Shown piece after piece: positions 22,858 through 32,995 of a stretch of DNA of 42,447 nucleotides. How positions within the stretch are numbered: the first letter of the stretch is position 1; every line of letters starts with the position of its first letter. The stretch is taken from NCBI GenBank assembly GCA_003427395.1, contig BFEA01000668.1:626428-668874 (forward strand), in the 5' to 3' direction. Both the position numbers and the translations under genes were made by a program. The notes below the pieces were generated by a model, which was not told the DNA's origin, made no database searches, and worked only from the letters and a program-made list of their open reading frames with translations. The DNA comes from Chara braunii. Lineage: Eukaryota > Streptophyta > Charophyceae > Charales > Characeae.

Positions 22858-25198
22858 GTATGCGCTATGAAGTGTATTATTTTTCTTTCACAAAAGTGTT
22901 CGTAGTTTTTTCGTACAAACAGTAAACAGATTAGTGTTTTTATATATTTCCTAAGAAAATTATCCTTAGCATTGTTTTGGTACACTTAAAGAGACTGGGT
23001 AGTGACGATTTCCAAATTTTTTTTGCCTCGCTTTCGTTTTGTTTTTTTTCTTATCCTCAATCTCTTTATCTAAATATCTCGTCTCCTTCTATCAATTTTT
23101 TTTTGTTACCTCATCTTTATACAGTGTGCACGCTTACACAGAGGATAAATGCACTTTTGTCGTGACAAGGGTGAATAATTAAAGCACTTTGGTGATATTC
23201 ATCCTTCCTATAGTTTTTTTTTTTTTTTTTTTTTTTTAATCCCTCTCTCATTCTGCCTCTCTCTCTTTCTTTGCAACTACCTAACCGAGGTCTTGTAACA
23301 ACTTTCTGCATGTGCTTCCTGATCACTCTCTCTCTCTCTCTCTCTCTCGGATCCCTAGCGAGATTCGCTAAGGTAGCTGATGGTCACTGGGGACCTGCCA
23401 TCCAAGCAGTTTACCTCGAGTTTTGATATCCTGGTATATTAAGTAGTCTACGTTAACTAATGGCAAAAAATGGTTAAGAATTCCTTCACGGTCGGAAGAA
23501 GTATCGAAATTTTCGGTAATGTCCATTTTGTGATATTTCCTAGAAGCAAGCACAATACTTCTTGAGTAGGAGTGACTTATGTGGCTTGATTTTCTTGCGT
23601 TTACGGTCCATTTGGTTATTTTTGGCACGCGTACATTTAAGTGGCTGAGACACCTATGGGCGCTCACCTCACTACGAGTTATATGCTCGTACGAACCACT
23701 CGTGCAGGATGTACAACTGTATTAGGAGGGGTCCATTAGACCATTCAAACTGGTACAACCGTCTACCGATGTGTCAATACACGGATTACCCGCTGGATTT
23801 GTATTTTGTGTCTTAGCGAGGCTTTTTTTCAACTTCTTCCCTTCTCCTTTTTTTTTTTCGCTTTTCTTTTTTTCAATATCCATGTTTTTGGATCTTCGAC
23901 GATGGTTGGAGTTTTTTGGGCACTACGACAAGGATATGACCCCCGTCGATAACGTACGTACGGATTATTTTTTGTCAAACGAAACATAGTGATGGCACGA
24001 TAACAGTAGATCACGGTCTTGATCGGGTGATCTAGGACATCTTGCGTGCACCTTCCGTAGTAAGGGAGATAAGAGCATGGAAAGATGATCTGAGAAGCTA
24101 TGCGTTATTACCTCCAAGCAGACTATCGGAGGGAGTATGAACTTTTGGAATTTTGCTGCTTGCGAAGACATAGGCGAATGTTCGTGGAGATATGGACGGG
24201 AACGAGGAAGCGTTGAGTGAGTATAAGAGAAGGAGTTAGGAAGGGTAGGAGAAAAATGAAGATCAATGTTGGAAATAGTCTAGATGAGTTTATTCTATAA
24301 GATATGATTGTACTCTCACCAATGGTTTGCTGGTTTACCTCCTGAAGAGACCTAACGTGCGCCAGGGTTGAAACACATCGAGGATTGTGCATATAAAACG
24401 GTGTTTAAAGGTATGATTTGCAATTGATTTGTTGATCGTACCGTCTCTCCGTGCCCATATACAGTGTTGCTGTTCTCACCCTTTCTTTCTCTCTCTCTCT
24501 GTTTGTTTGTTATTTTTTTCTCGTTTTCTCTCTCTCTCTCGTTCTCCCTCTCTACATATTCATCCTTACATAAGTGTATGCATATATGAACCCTCATTCA
24601 AAGAGCGAAAACATCAAAGATACAATAGCTGCATGTATGTGGACCATTCCTTAGTTGAGCTGTGTATTTGAACAAAATAAATTTGTTAAGCTTTGTATAT
24701 TTGAGCGAAAGCACCAAAGAGACAATAGGTGCATCTATTGTTAAAGTGTCTATTTCGTTTTTTGTAGGTTTTTTTTTTCTATTTTCTTTTTATTATAGGC
24801 CTATAATGTGTTAATTATATGTGTATGAAAAAAATATTGTGGGTTCTTTGAGAAGTGAGGTATTTCCAGACAAGTTTAGAGTCAATTTGAATTAAAAAAA
24901 AAAAAAAAATCACCAAAGTTTGCGCTAAAAATAAAAAAAACAACCCCCTCCTCCTCGACCTCGTCCTCCTCCCTCTACTGTTTATCTTCTTCTCCTCCTC
25001 CTCCTCCTCGTCCACTATAAGAACTGGCTAAGCGTCCGCGATGCAGGCGGTGTGGGATACGCCCACATAAATAAAAGTAACTGGCTACGAAGTCCGAGTT
25101 CAATTCACGAATTAAAAAAATAACAAATAGAAGAAAAAAAAAGTAAGAGAAACGGCAAGGAGAGATATAGATAGACAAAAACAAAAACAAAAAGATGG

Positions 25199-25265
<67 letters not shown>

Positions 25266-25320
25266 TATAGATAGATAGAGAGAGAGAAAAAAAAAAAAAA
25301 AAAGAGAGAGAGAGAGAGAT
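25199..25320 (+). repeat. GATA / GA compound microsatellite
   Basis: About 12 GATA units at 25199-25249 run into GA repeats, more GATA, an A17 run and a further GA run. A similar GATA/GA compound tract lies at about 29380-29520. Confidence 0.95.
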
Positions 25321-26586
25321 GTATTCGAATCATGCGAGAGAGTCATACATACCTCGTTTGTCCACGTTTGCCCTTTGCCATTCTCTTGCAGGGCTCACTT
25401 TCTTGTTCGGATAAATTTGTCACTGGGATCATAACTTTTTTTCACTTCAATCCACATTAATCGAGGCAGCTCGTACTTGCGGCCAACCTTAGGTATCCTA
25501 AGTCAGTTGTCCGTTCACAAAAGATTTGAAGAAGATTAAATGTCTTCGCTGACCTTTCCGAGCTCCGATCGCTAGGAAGTAGTCTATAGTACCCATTTTC
25601 CTCACCTGAGCACGAGGCCCAGATCTCGGAAGTAGGCATTGGCTCCACCTCAACAACATTGCACCACCCCCATAAATGGGTTTATGCGGCGTGTTTCACC
25701 TCTCCCCAGCCAACCTCGAAGGTCGTGGATCCAAGAAGAGTCATTCCTAGCGATCGAGGTCGGACGAACTGTTGATGACCTCACATTTTTTTTCCTCTTT
25801 TGCGTGGGCGACTTTGATGAGATAGGAGCAAAGGGGGTAGAGAACAAGACTTTTTGGAACGGGTCTAGGCGAGAGGAGGTAATTTGGGATAGCACGGGTG
25901 CCTTGAAAAAAAAACTACATTTATTGTCAGCTTTATTCCTTCTTATCGGATTGGTTTCTTATCTAATATTCATTCGAAATACATAGTGTGACCCCCCCTC
26001 CCAATAACACTTAATTTGCTTCACATAAGCGCCCGAGTATTTTCAGCGGCCCGTGTAGACCAATCATACATACCTTGATTGTTCTCGAGCACGTTTTGCT
26101 TCCCTTCGATACCGTTTACTAGAAGGCGGCCTAAGTTTATTGTTGTTTTTTAATTTACTACCGAGACTCTTCCTTTCTAATTATTTATAAATTTTATACT
26201 ATAACATCACATACCATTTAAGCCTACATTTTTTCCCCCCCCAAACTTCTTACCCATCTCAACTGGTTTTAAACATTATCTCATGTCTATATTTTGAGGG
26301 ATACTCACCTGGTTGTTTTTTAAGAATAAGGACAACAGTATAAGAATGAACACACAAAACCATACAATATTGAAAAACAAAATTTAACAAATGTTAGCAA
26401 CTAAGTATCAATATCATCTCCATAACCATGAATACGTAGAATGTGAGATCACATACCAATAAACAACTAAGGTAACTTTTATTTGTATACATCAACAATA
26501 TTTTCTCCCAATTCCATGAATAGTTCTCAAAAAAAAAATGCAAAAAAAAAAAAGAAAAAAATAGAGAAATGACTTAAATGAAAGAG

Positions 26587-26618
26587 GGAAAAAAAAAAAA
26601 AAAAAAAAAAAAAAAAAN

Positions 26619-26651
<33 letters not shown>
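26587..26651 (+). repeat. Poly(A) run with an ambiguous base
   Basis: About 65 As interrupted by one N at 26618. The true length is uncertain because assemblies often misjudge such runs. Confidence 0.9.
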
Positions 26652-26653
<2 letters not shown>

Positions 26654-27251
26654 CGACGACGAGTTAAATAAGAGAGAGAGAAAGACGACTTGAATAAGAG
26701 AGAGAGACAGAGACAAAGACAGAAACATGATAATAAATAACAGAAAGAAAATACAGAATTCAAGAGTCTTATCATAAAACGATTTCAAGTGTCATCATCA
26801 TTAATGGATTGAGAAAAGTGTCAAATCACGCGTTCTTCCCACCATCTCACTCCACCTCCCGTTATCCCTCTCACCTTACCCACTCCCACTCCTACATCAT
26901 CTTGCCAACGAAGATGCATTCATCTACCTATCTAACAATACATCACACCATGCGCTTATAGTCAGAACAACAAAGAACAATTTTCTCCCTTATTTTTATA
27001 GCTCCTTTCTCCCTTTGCAACTATCGTCATCCCTACAGCCTACATCCTCCGCCTCCTTCCTCTCCTCCCTCCTCTTTCACTCTTGTTACTTTTATTCCTG
27101 TCAACGGTGAATTCAACAATCATGAAATGTCGCCCTATTCATCGCCCCCTACCAGTTCGCGAAGTCGCTCCCCCCTGCCAGTTCGGGAAGCCATTTCCTC
27201 TCCTTGCTTGAATATGATTCATTTCATAGTCAATGACAAAGATAAAATGTA

Positions 27252-28650
27252 CTACTCATCTACATCGTCACGTCCACGGAGTTGTCTCCGCCTTTCTTCC
27301 ATTGCTGAGTGTTGTTGCTCATCAATAATGACATCTCCTTCAGGATAAAGGTTTGTTGTCGTGTCACAGTTATGTCTAATAATCGTCAAATCATTAATCT
27401 TTCTATAGTCCCCCCTTCTTACATGGCTTAATAAGCGGCCACACTTAAGACACGGACACCTCAATACTTCAATCAACGCAAGCATCACCTCATGCAATTT
27501 TGTCACATGTTCCTTATTTATGCTTGCGAGAGCAGTCAATTCCCTTTTCAGATGCTTCATCTCCTTCTTAAACCGTTTTGGCGAATGAGCATCAATGACA
27601 TTCGCCAACAAAATTCTCAAAGTGTACAACTGTTTTTTGTAACGTGTCAGCATGCCATTCGTGAATCCGTCGTCACATCGATTAGAAAAACTATCCCTGA
27701 ACATTGAATCCATTAACTCTTCCCTTGTCTGCTTGTACAAATGGCGGGATCACTGTTCCTCTCAACTGACTATCACTTACAGGGAATTTCGTCGCATTTT
27801 GTACCTCTAAGAGGGCATTCTTGTGTGCCAGCTCCGAACCAGCATTTCACAATGACTGTAACATAGCAATCAAATACGTCTTTGAAAAATCTTTCAAAGT
27901 TGCAATCAATGGGATCTCAAACACCTCTGCGGCAAAAGAACAATCAATCGATGGTAAGATACCTACCAACAATATTTTTTTTATCTCACTCTCGACTTCT
28001 TCTAATCTCCGATGCAAATCGTCACACTCTTGCAAAAGGTGTGGGTCAACTCTTGCACTAAGCTTACAAACTTTGTCTAACAAATCGTTTATAATGGACG
28101 ATTGAATTAAACGCTTAAACTCTCTGTTCATGTCCTCAGCATCATCCGCCTCCTTCTTCATAACCCCAACACCCGACACAGAGGAATCTCTCTAACCTCT
28201 TCACTTCGTTTTGCTTCGATAAAACTTTCAACCACTGACCGTGCATTGAACTCAACTTTCATTCATGCATTCCTCAATGTATTCACTTCCTCCTCCTTCT
28301 TTTTCAACATCTCTAGCAGCTCATCCTCGGTCCATCGAAGACCTTCACTGTCTGTGAGGTAACGACCACATTCCCTCCTCAACGCAAAATCACTGGGAAG
28401 CTTACCTTCAACACCATACCGCAGTTTAGACTGAGGTTTATGCAAACGTTGTTTTCTCTCGTGAATCTCATCCGCCACGATATACTCGTACCATTCGTTA
28501 GATTTCTCAATGTACTTATGTTTAAGCTGATCTTTAATGAGAGGATGGTTGAATGAATCATCATATGCGGCCTTATCCCAATCAGACCGCAATGATCACT
28601 CGACCCCCCTTTCCGTACATTTGTCCACCATCGCGTTGGTTTCACCAGAT
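27252..28650 (-). pseudogene. Broken minus-strand gene for a coiled-coil, zinc-ribbon-like protein
   Basis: Reading leftward, a first segment (about 28640 to 28180) is charged (LKHKYIEKSNEWYEYIV, EIHERKQRLHKP) and ends in a helix rich in K/E. It has a TGA near 28263 and continues beyond it. A shift near 28180 leads to a second segment (28179-27750) with DLHRRLEEVESEIKKIL-type coiled coil. A shift back near 27745 leads to the last segment (27740-27252), which contains KKEMKHLKRELTAL and a CPCLKCGRLL motif near 27430. The CPC.KC spacing slightly resembles the transposase-associated domain of CACTA elements, but the resemblance is too short to name it. The product would be about 460 residues. 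It may be another transposon-borne gene; function is unknown. Confidence 0.6.
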
Positions 28651-28683
28651 CACAAGCGGTTATCGGGTAGCTGACAATTCAGG

Positions 28684-29100
28684 AATGAAAATTCTGAAGT
28701 GAGAGTTTTGGGCAATATGAAAATCCTAAATGGTCCTGAAGTGGTAAAAGGTCCGAAGACCCTGAAAACCACCTGTTTAGGCAGGTTGCATCCTGAAGTG
28801 GTGAAGGGTGTCCTAAAGTAGTCAAGTGAGATTTTTGGGCAGTCTGGAAATCTTGAATAGTCCTGAAGTGGTGAAAGATCCGAAGACCATGAAAACCACC
28901 CTTCACCACTTGAGGATGCGGCCTTCCTAAACTGGTGGTTTTCAGAGTCTTCGGAGCTTTCACCACTTCAAGACCATTAAGGATTTTCAGACCGTAATGG
29001 TCCTGAAGTGGTGAAAGGTCCGAAGACCCTGAAACCACCTGTTTAGGCAGGCTCCATCCTGAAGTGGTGAAGGGTGTCCTAAAGTGGTGATGAAAAATAC
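28684..29100. repeat. Fold-back repeat cluster (CCTGAAGTGGTGAAAGG unit)
   Basis: A unit of about 110-130 bp carrying CCTGAAGTGGTGAAAGG, TCCGAAGACC and AAACCACCTGTTTAGGCAGG occurs in direct orientation at about 28734-28830 and 28996-29095. A shorter direct copy lies near 28860, and an inverted copy lies at about 28886-28990 (CCTAAACTGGTGGTTTTCAG, CTTTCACCACTTCAAGACC). Copies in opposite orientation can pair over more than 80 bp. A minus-strand frame of 193 codons across this region is simply translated repeat. Confidence 0.75.
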
Positions 29101-30016
29101 GACTGTTGTTAACCTTCTCTCCACCAGATACTTGTCTGTCTGCAGAGACCACTACCAAAAAAAAAATGAATATACCAATAACGAAATTAGACGATAATTT
29201 AATCACTATTATAATGTAATACTCATTGCCGTATACCAACACTACTGTTAAGCGCATCAACGAGGAAATTAACGAATCAATTCATCGGATTGACTGGTTC
29301 ATGCACTCACAGAAACAGACACACATACAGACGAAGATAAATCGTCAGATGGAGAGACAGAAAAGAAAAGAGAGAGGGAGATAGATAGAGAGAGAGACAG
29401 AGACAGAGACAAAGAGAGAAAAAAAGATAGATAGATAGATAGATAGATTGATAGATAACCAGACAGATAGATAGATAGATAGATATAGAGAGAGAAAAAA
29501 AAGAAAAAAGAAAAAAAGAGAGGGAAAAAAAAAAAAAAAAATCTAACACCCGTTGAGGCCTCGACTTCGAATTAGAAGCGGGTGTGTGATTCCACGCAAG
29601 AAAAAGGCTCCATGGCGTCGACTTTGTCGAACCCTCGACTTCACATTAGAGGAAAAAAAAAAAAAAAAAAAAAACAGCAACCATCTAGCCCCGTTCTACA
29701 CCCCAACTTGGCGAGCACCTTAGGCCCGGACCTGGACCGAACACCCAGGGTGCAAGCCCAATCTAGGCCTATTCACGGCCTGACCTGCAACTGTGGACGA
29801 TCAGCTAGTTCCCCTGGGGCGTAATTACCCCTACATCCTACATACCTCGTCATGTGTGCCCACCCTTCCGTGGACCTGTCTCCCTCACCTGCTCCCAGCC
29901 TCTGTACTCGACTTGATTCTCGGGCCCAGATCTGCGCCGAGCCTGTGTTCCCAACCTGCCTTCTGTCCCGGACCCTGTCTCCCTAACCTGGGCCTCCTTG
30001 CCCGCCTCCCAAGCGG
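29100..30016. other. Low-complexity and C-rich stretch, no gene
   Basis: GATA/GA tracts (29380-29520), poly(A) runs (29526-29541 and 29653-29673) and two copies of a CTCGACTTC...ATTAGA word near 29558 and 29633. An inverted pair ACACCCG/CGGGTGT encloses the first copy. From 29690 to 30010 the plus strand is rich in CCT and CCC. Nothing coding is recognised. Confidence 0.5.
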
Positions 30017-30111
30017 TTCATCATTGATGAAGTTTTCAAAGGTCACGTGAATGTGGAACAAGCAGCCTTGACAACCCTAGCTATTCCTCAGAGAGGATGC
30101 AAATTTTTCAC
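30017..30111 (+). repeat. Exact 95-bp copy of part of the retroelement ORF1
   Basis: Positions 30017-30111 are identical to 32311-32405, inside the broken ORF1 downstream. The copy stops at an N (30112) and is followed directly by the fold-back array. It is either a very recent gene-fragment capture or an assembly join error. The N at its edge favours caution. Confidence 0.9.
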
Positions 30112-30112
30112 N

Positions 30113-30735
30113 AGTGGCTGAAGCTTCTGAAAGGGGTTTCAGGTACCCTCATCCAAATGGTTGGATGGGGGTACATGAAACGCCTTTCAGAAGCTTCACC
30201 CGCTTCAGGTCATTTCATGAATTTTAGGCGGGGACCTTAAACCGCTGATGTGGCTGAAGCTTTTGAAAGGGGTTTTAGGTACCCCCATCCGACCATTTGG
30301 ATGGGTGTACCTGAAACCCCTTTCAAAAGCTTCAACCACTTCATATCAGTTCAGGAATTTCAGGTGGGGACCTGAATCCATTGAAGTGGCTAAAGATTCT
30401 GAAAAGGGTTTCAGGTATTTCCATCCAAATGATTGGATGGGGGTACCTGAAACCCCTTTCAGAAGCTTCAACCACTTCAGGTCATTTTAGGAATTTCAGG
30501 TGGGGACCTGAAACCGTTGAAGTGGCTGAAGCTTCTGAAAGGGGTTTCAGGTACCCCCATCCCACCATTTGCAATGGATCTGTAGGCAATCTGAAAGTGG
30601 TGTATCAACCTGAAGTGACTGAACTGCCTTAAGGCGGTTTCAGACAACCCCATGTATAGATCCACACACAATCCGAAAATGGTGTAGTAACCTAAAGTGG
30701 TTGAACTGCCTGGAAAGGAGACCTGAAAATATATG
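30113..30735. repeat. Tandem array of long hairpin units, period about 135 bp
   Basis: Units start at about 30113, 30250, 30383 and 30519. Each contains GGCTGAAGCTTCTGAAAGG-like DNA, GGTTTCAGGTACCCCCATCC, then its near-perfect reverse complement (GGATGGGGGTACCTGAAACC, CCTTTCAGAAGCTTC), then a linker with GGAATTTCAGGTGGGGACCTGAA that is itself partly palindromic. Arms are about 44 bp with a 4-8 base loop. The last unit breaks off after its first arm and a diverged copy of the same words continues to about 30735. Several short ORFs across it are translated repeat. Confidence 0.9.
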
Positions 30736-30739
30736 CACC

Positions 30740-31800
30740 CGTTAACCATCTCTTCTCGTGGGACGGGAATTGGAATGGGGAAAGGCGGTCGACCGGGAAA
30801 GGCTGCAAAAAAACCTATTGATTTGACAAGGGAAAGAGAGGAGCGAGAGGAAGAAGATGAGGAAGAGGAGAAGTGAAAAAGAATAAGATTGAGGCAACAG
30901 TAGGAGGATCTATGAGAGGAAACTTCATATCCTGGAAAGATGGCTTACTACTCTTATAAGTACAAACAGCGCTACGGCTCCCCGCCGCCACGCTTTAAGT
31001 CATTTTCCTGTACTTATCCTTCCCTCTCTTCTTCTATGGCACGACGGCTTCAACAGTTGATTGTTCTTCCCCATCCACCTCGACCTGCTCTTCCACCTCC
31101 GCTGCCGAATATACCCGACCCTCCCGTACCATCTCAAGTAGCATCAATAAATCGTAGGTTTTGTATCACATTGACTCTATTATTCTTGTGTCAGGTTGAA
31201 CTTTGTGGGTTGATTTCTTATCTCTTATACAAGGGAATTATCTAACTGAGAGTAAGGAGAATGACTGATTCGCAATAAGGTGTTTTTTCTGCCTCTTTCC
31301 ATAATAGCGGTAGTTGAAGTATGAGGTGACTAGGGCGATAAAGCAGTATAGGGATATTGATCAAAGGATGTAAAAAGGAATGGGCAAAAATCTCTAATCA
31401 AACTCTATCCCTTGATAAGAGGAATCAAGAACTATTTATCCCATCACCGATACATGAAGGGAATGATTTGAGCATTGAAGATGTTGAAGGAGGAAGTCTG
31501 TACGGGGATCCGGGTGAACGATATTCCTTACTATACAAGGGGACTGGGTGATGGCAGGAGAAAATGAAGAAAGGGAGAGAAGGAATTTTGTATTCTGAGA
31601 GTAACAAGGTATGACACTGAGATAACATAAGGACATGAAGGGGAAAAAGAGGGGAAAACTGAAATTGAAGGATGATGCTTGCTTATTTTGCCAAGAGATA
31701 AAGGAGTAGTGAATGAATGTTCAGAAAAGAGGAGGATAGAGCATGAGGAGATAGGAAGCCTTAAAAAGGGTTAAGAAAATTAGAAATTATAATAAGAAGA
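30740..31800. other. Leader-like stretch of the retroelement, little coding support
   Basis: A short frame from ATG 30775 to 30876 (start MGKGGRPGKAAKK, acidic end) and frames at 30940-31245 and 31357-31551 are open but resemble no family. Purine-rich plus-strand DNA dominates 31550-31800. This could be the 5' leader or the decayed 5' end of the retroelement whose ORFs follow. Confidence 0.35.
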
Positions 31801-31806
31801 GATATA

Positions 31807-32806
31807 TTGTCGCTGACCAAACTTACATATAGATTTTTGTGTGCCCTTTTCCATTTCTTCCTTTGTGTCGCTCATGAGACATTCAAGATGTCGTACACCA
31901 ATAAAAAATTTGGAGTTGAGCTACCCGTTCGTACTCGTCAGGGGCTGAAGATGTCATTACCACGGAGCCTAACTAAAAGGGAAGAAGAAATCACGGCATG
32001 GTGGAGCGTCTTGATTGGGCCCAAAGTATTTGTATGGGTAGAAATTTGGCACACACCAGATAGGGAAAGTATAATAGTCCGAGCAACCTTGTATTTTTCG
32101 TCACATCCATGGAGGATGCACGGGGTAGACCTGGCGGTAGGACATAGTCAACCCCTATCGTGATACCTCCTAATTACGAGGACAGTCCTTAAGGACAAAA
32201 TTAGAGAGGCAAGCTGGGGGGAGTTCCGGACGGTCATCCCAATGATAGAAGATGGATGGGTTTCAGACTTTGTGTATCCCACCAACTATACAGAGGCTAC
32301 TCTTCCGAACTTCATCATTGATGAAGTTTTCAAAGGTCACGTGAATGTGGAACAAGCAGCCTTGACAACCCTAGCTATTCCTCAGAGAGGATGCAAATTT
32401 TTCACACCTCAGACTCTTTATTGCCTGTATTTGGAAATGAGACCGGAGTTGGTTAACAAAGATTTTGAGGAAATTTTATCACCGGTAGACGCTTATATCC
32501 GTGTCCATTTTATGGAGCCGAGGCAGACGTATTGGGGAAAACTTAAGGCCGAGCTAAAAATCAAAGTTTGCATTGAAGGTATCCCTATAATGTTCGGAAT
32601 GGTGTATGACCCTTGGATGGGAGATTGGATATCCGCTGAGGAAGTTGGCAGGGTAGGATGGTAAAGGTATCCAAATTTACTTAGACAAAAGGGTAGAGCC
32701 AATTTTGTTTTGATCAAGTGACAGAGAGGTCGACTCGGATATTTAAGCATGGTAAGGGTATTGAATAGAGCGCGTGAACTAGGGAAACTAGTGGGTGCCA
32801 GTTGAT
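31807..32806 (+). pseudogene. Retroelement ORF1, unrecognised protein, broken
   Basis: The frame is open from 31807; the best start is ATG 31888 (MSYTNKKFGVELPVRTRQG). It is interrupted by TGA at 32161, TAA at 32662 and TGA at 32719, and ends at a TGA-TAG pair near 32804. No shift is needed. The product would be about 300 residues, with tryptophan-rich blocks (WWSVLIGPKVFVWVEIWH) and an LYLEMRPELVNKDFEEIL segment. It precedes the gag-like ORF by about 190 bp on the same strand, so I infer it belongs to the same element. I cannot assign a domain. A 95-bp piece is duplicated at 30017. Confidence 0.6.
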
Positions 32807-32995
32807 AGAAAGTCATAAAGAATAAGCTAGGACTGTAAGTTAAAAGGGGGTTGAATTATATATTGGGGGAAAGCGGAAAAACCTAGGTTTAAAACCTGAA
32901 AAGGGAAAAGAGTAAGACATCTAAGAGTAACCTAAAAACCCATCATTTTTTTTTTTGCATGTGCAAAACAGATTGACTAAGGACTGTGGGAAGAA

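Larger units (their letters stand above)
22858..27250. other. Low-complexity intergenic stretch
   Basis: No supported gene. It holds T runs (23215-23237), CT runs (23324-23347, 24486-24500, 24527-24540), the GATA microsatellite and the poly(A) run listed separately, and a small duplication in which AAAGAGCGAAAACATCAAAGA near 24600 resembles GAGCGAAAGCACCAAAGAGAC near 24704. A minus-strand poly-Tyr/Leu/Ser frame across the GATA tract is a low-complexity artefact. Confidence 0.6.

Noticed and set aside
25013-25110. tRNA or SINE promoter (TGGCTAAGCGTCC as an A box, GAGTTCAATTC as a B box)
   Set aside because: The segment cannot be folded into a cloverleaf with paired acceptor arms, and the B box lacks the GGTTCGA consensus.
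24975-25346. Minus-strand frame rich in Ser, Leu, Tyr and Ile
   Set aside because: Translation of the GATA/GA microsatellite.
28679-29260. A 193-codon minus-strand frame
   Set aside because: It is a translation of the fold-back repeat; the peptide repeats with the DNA unit.
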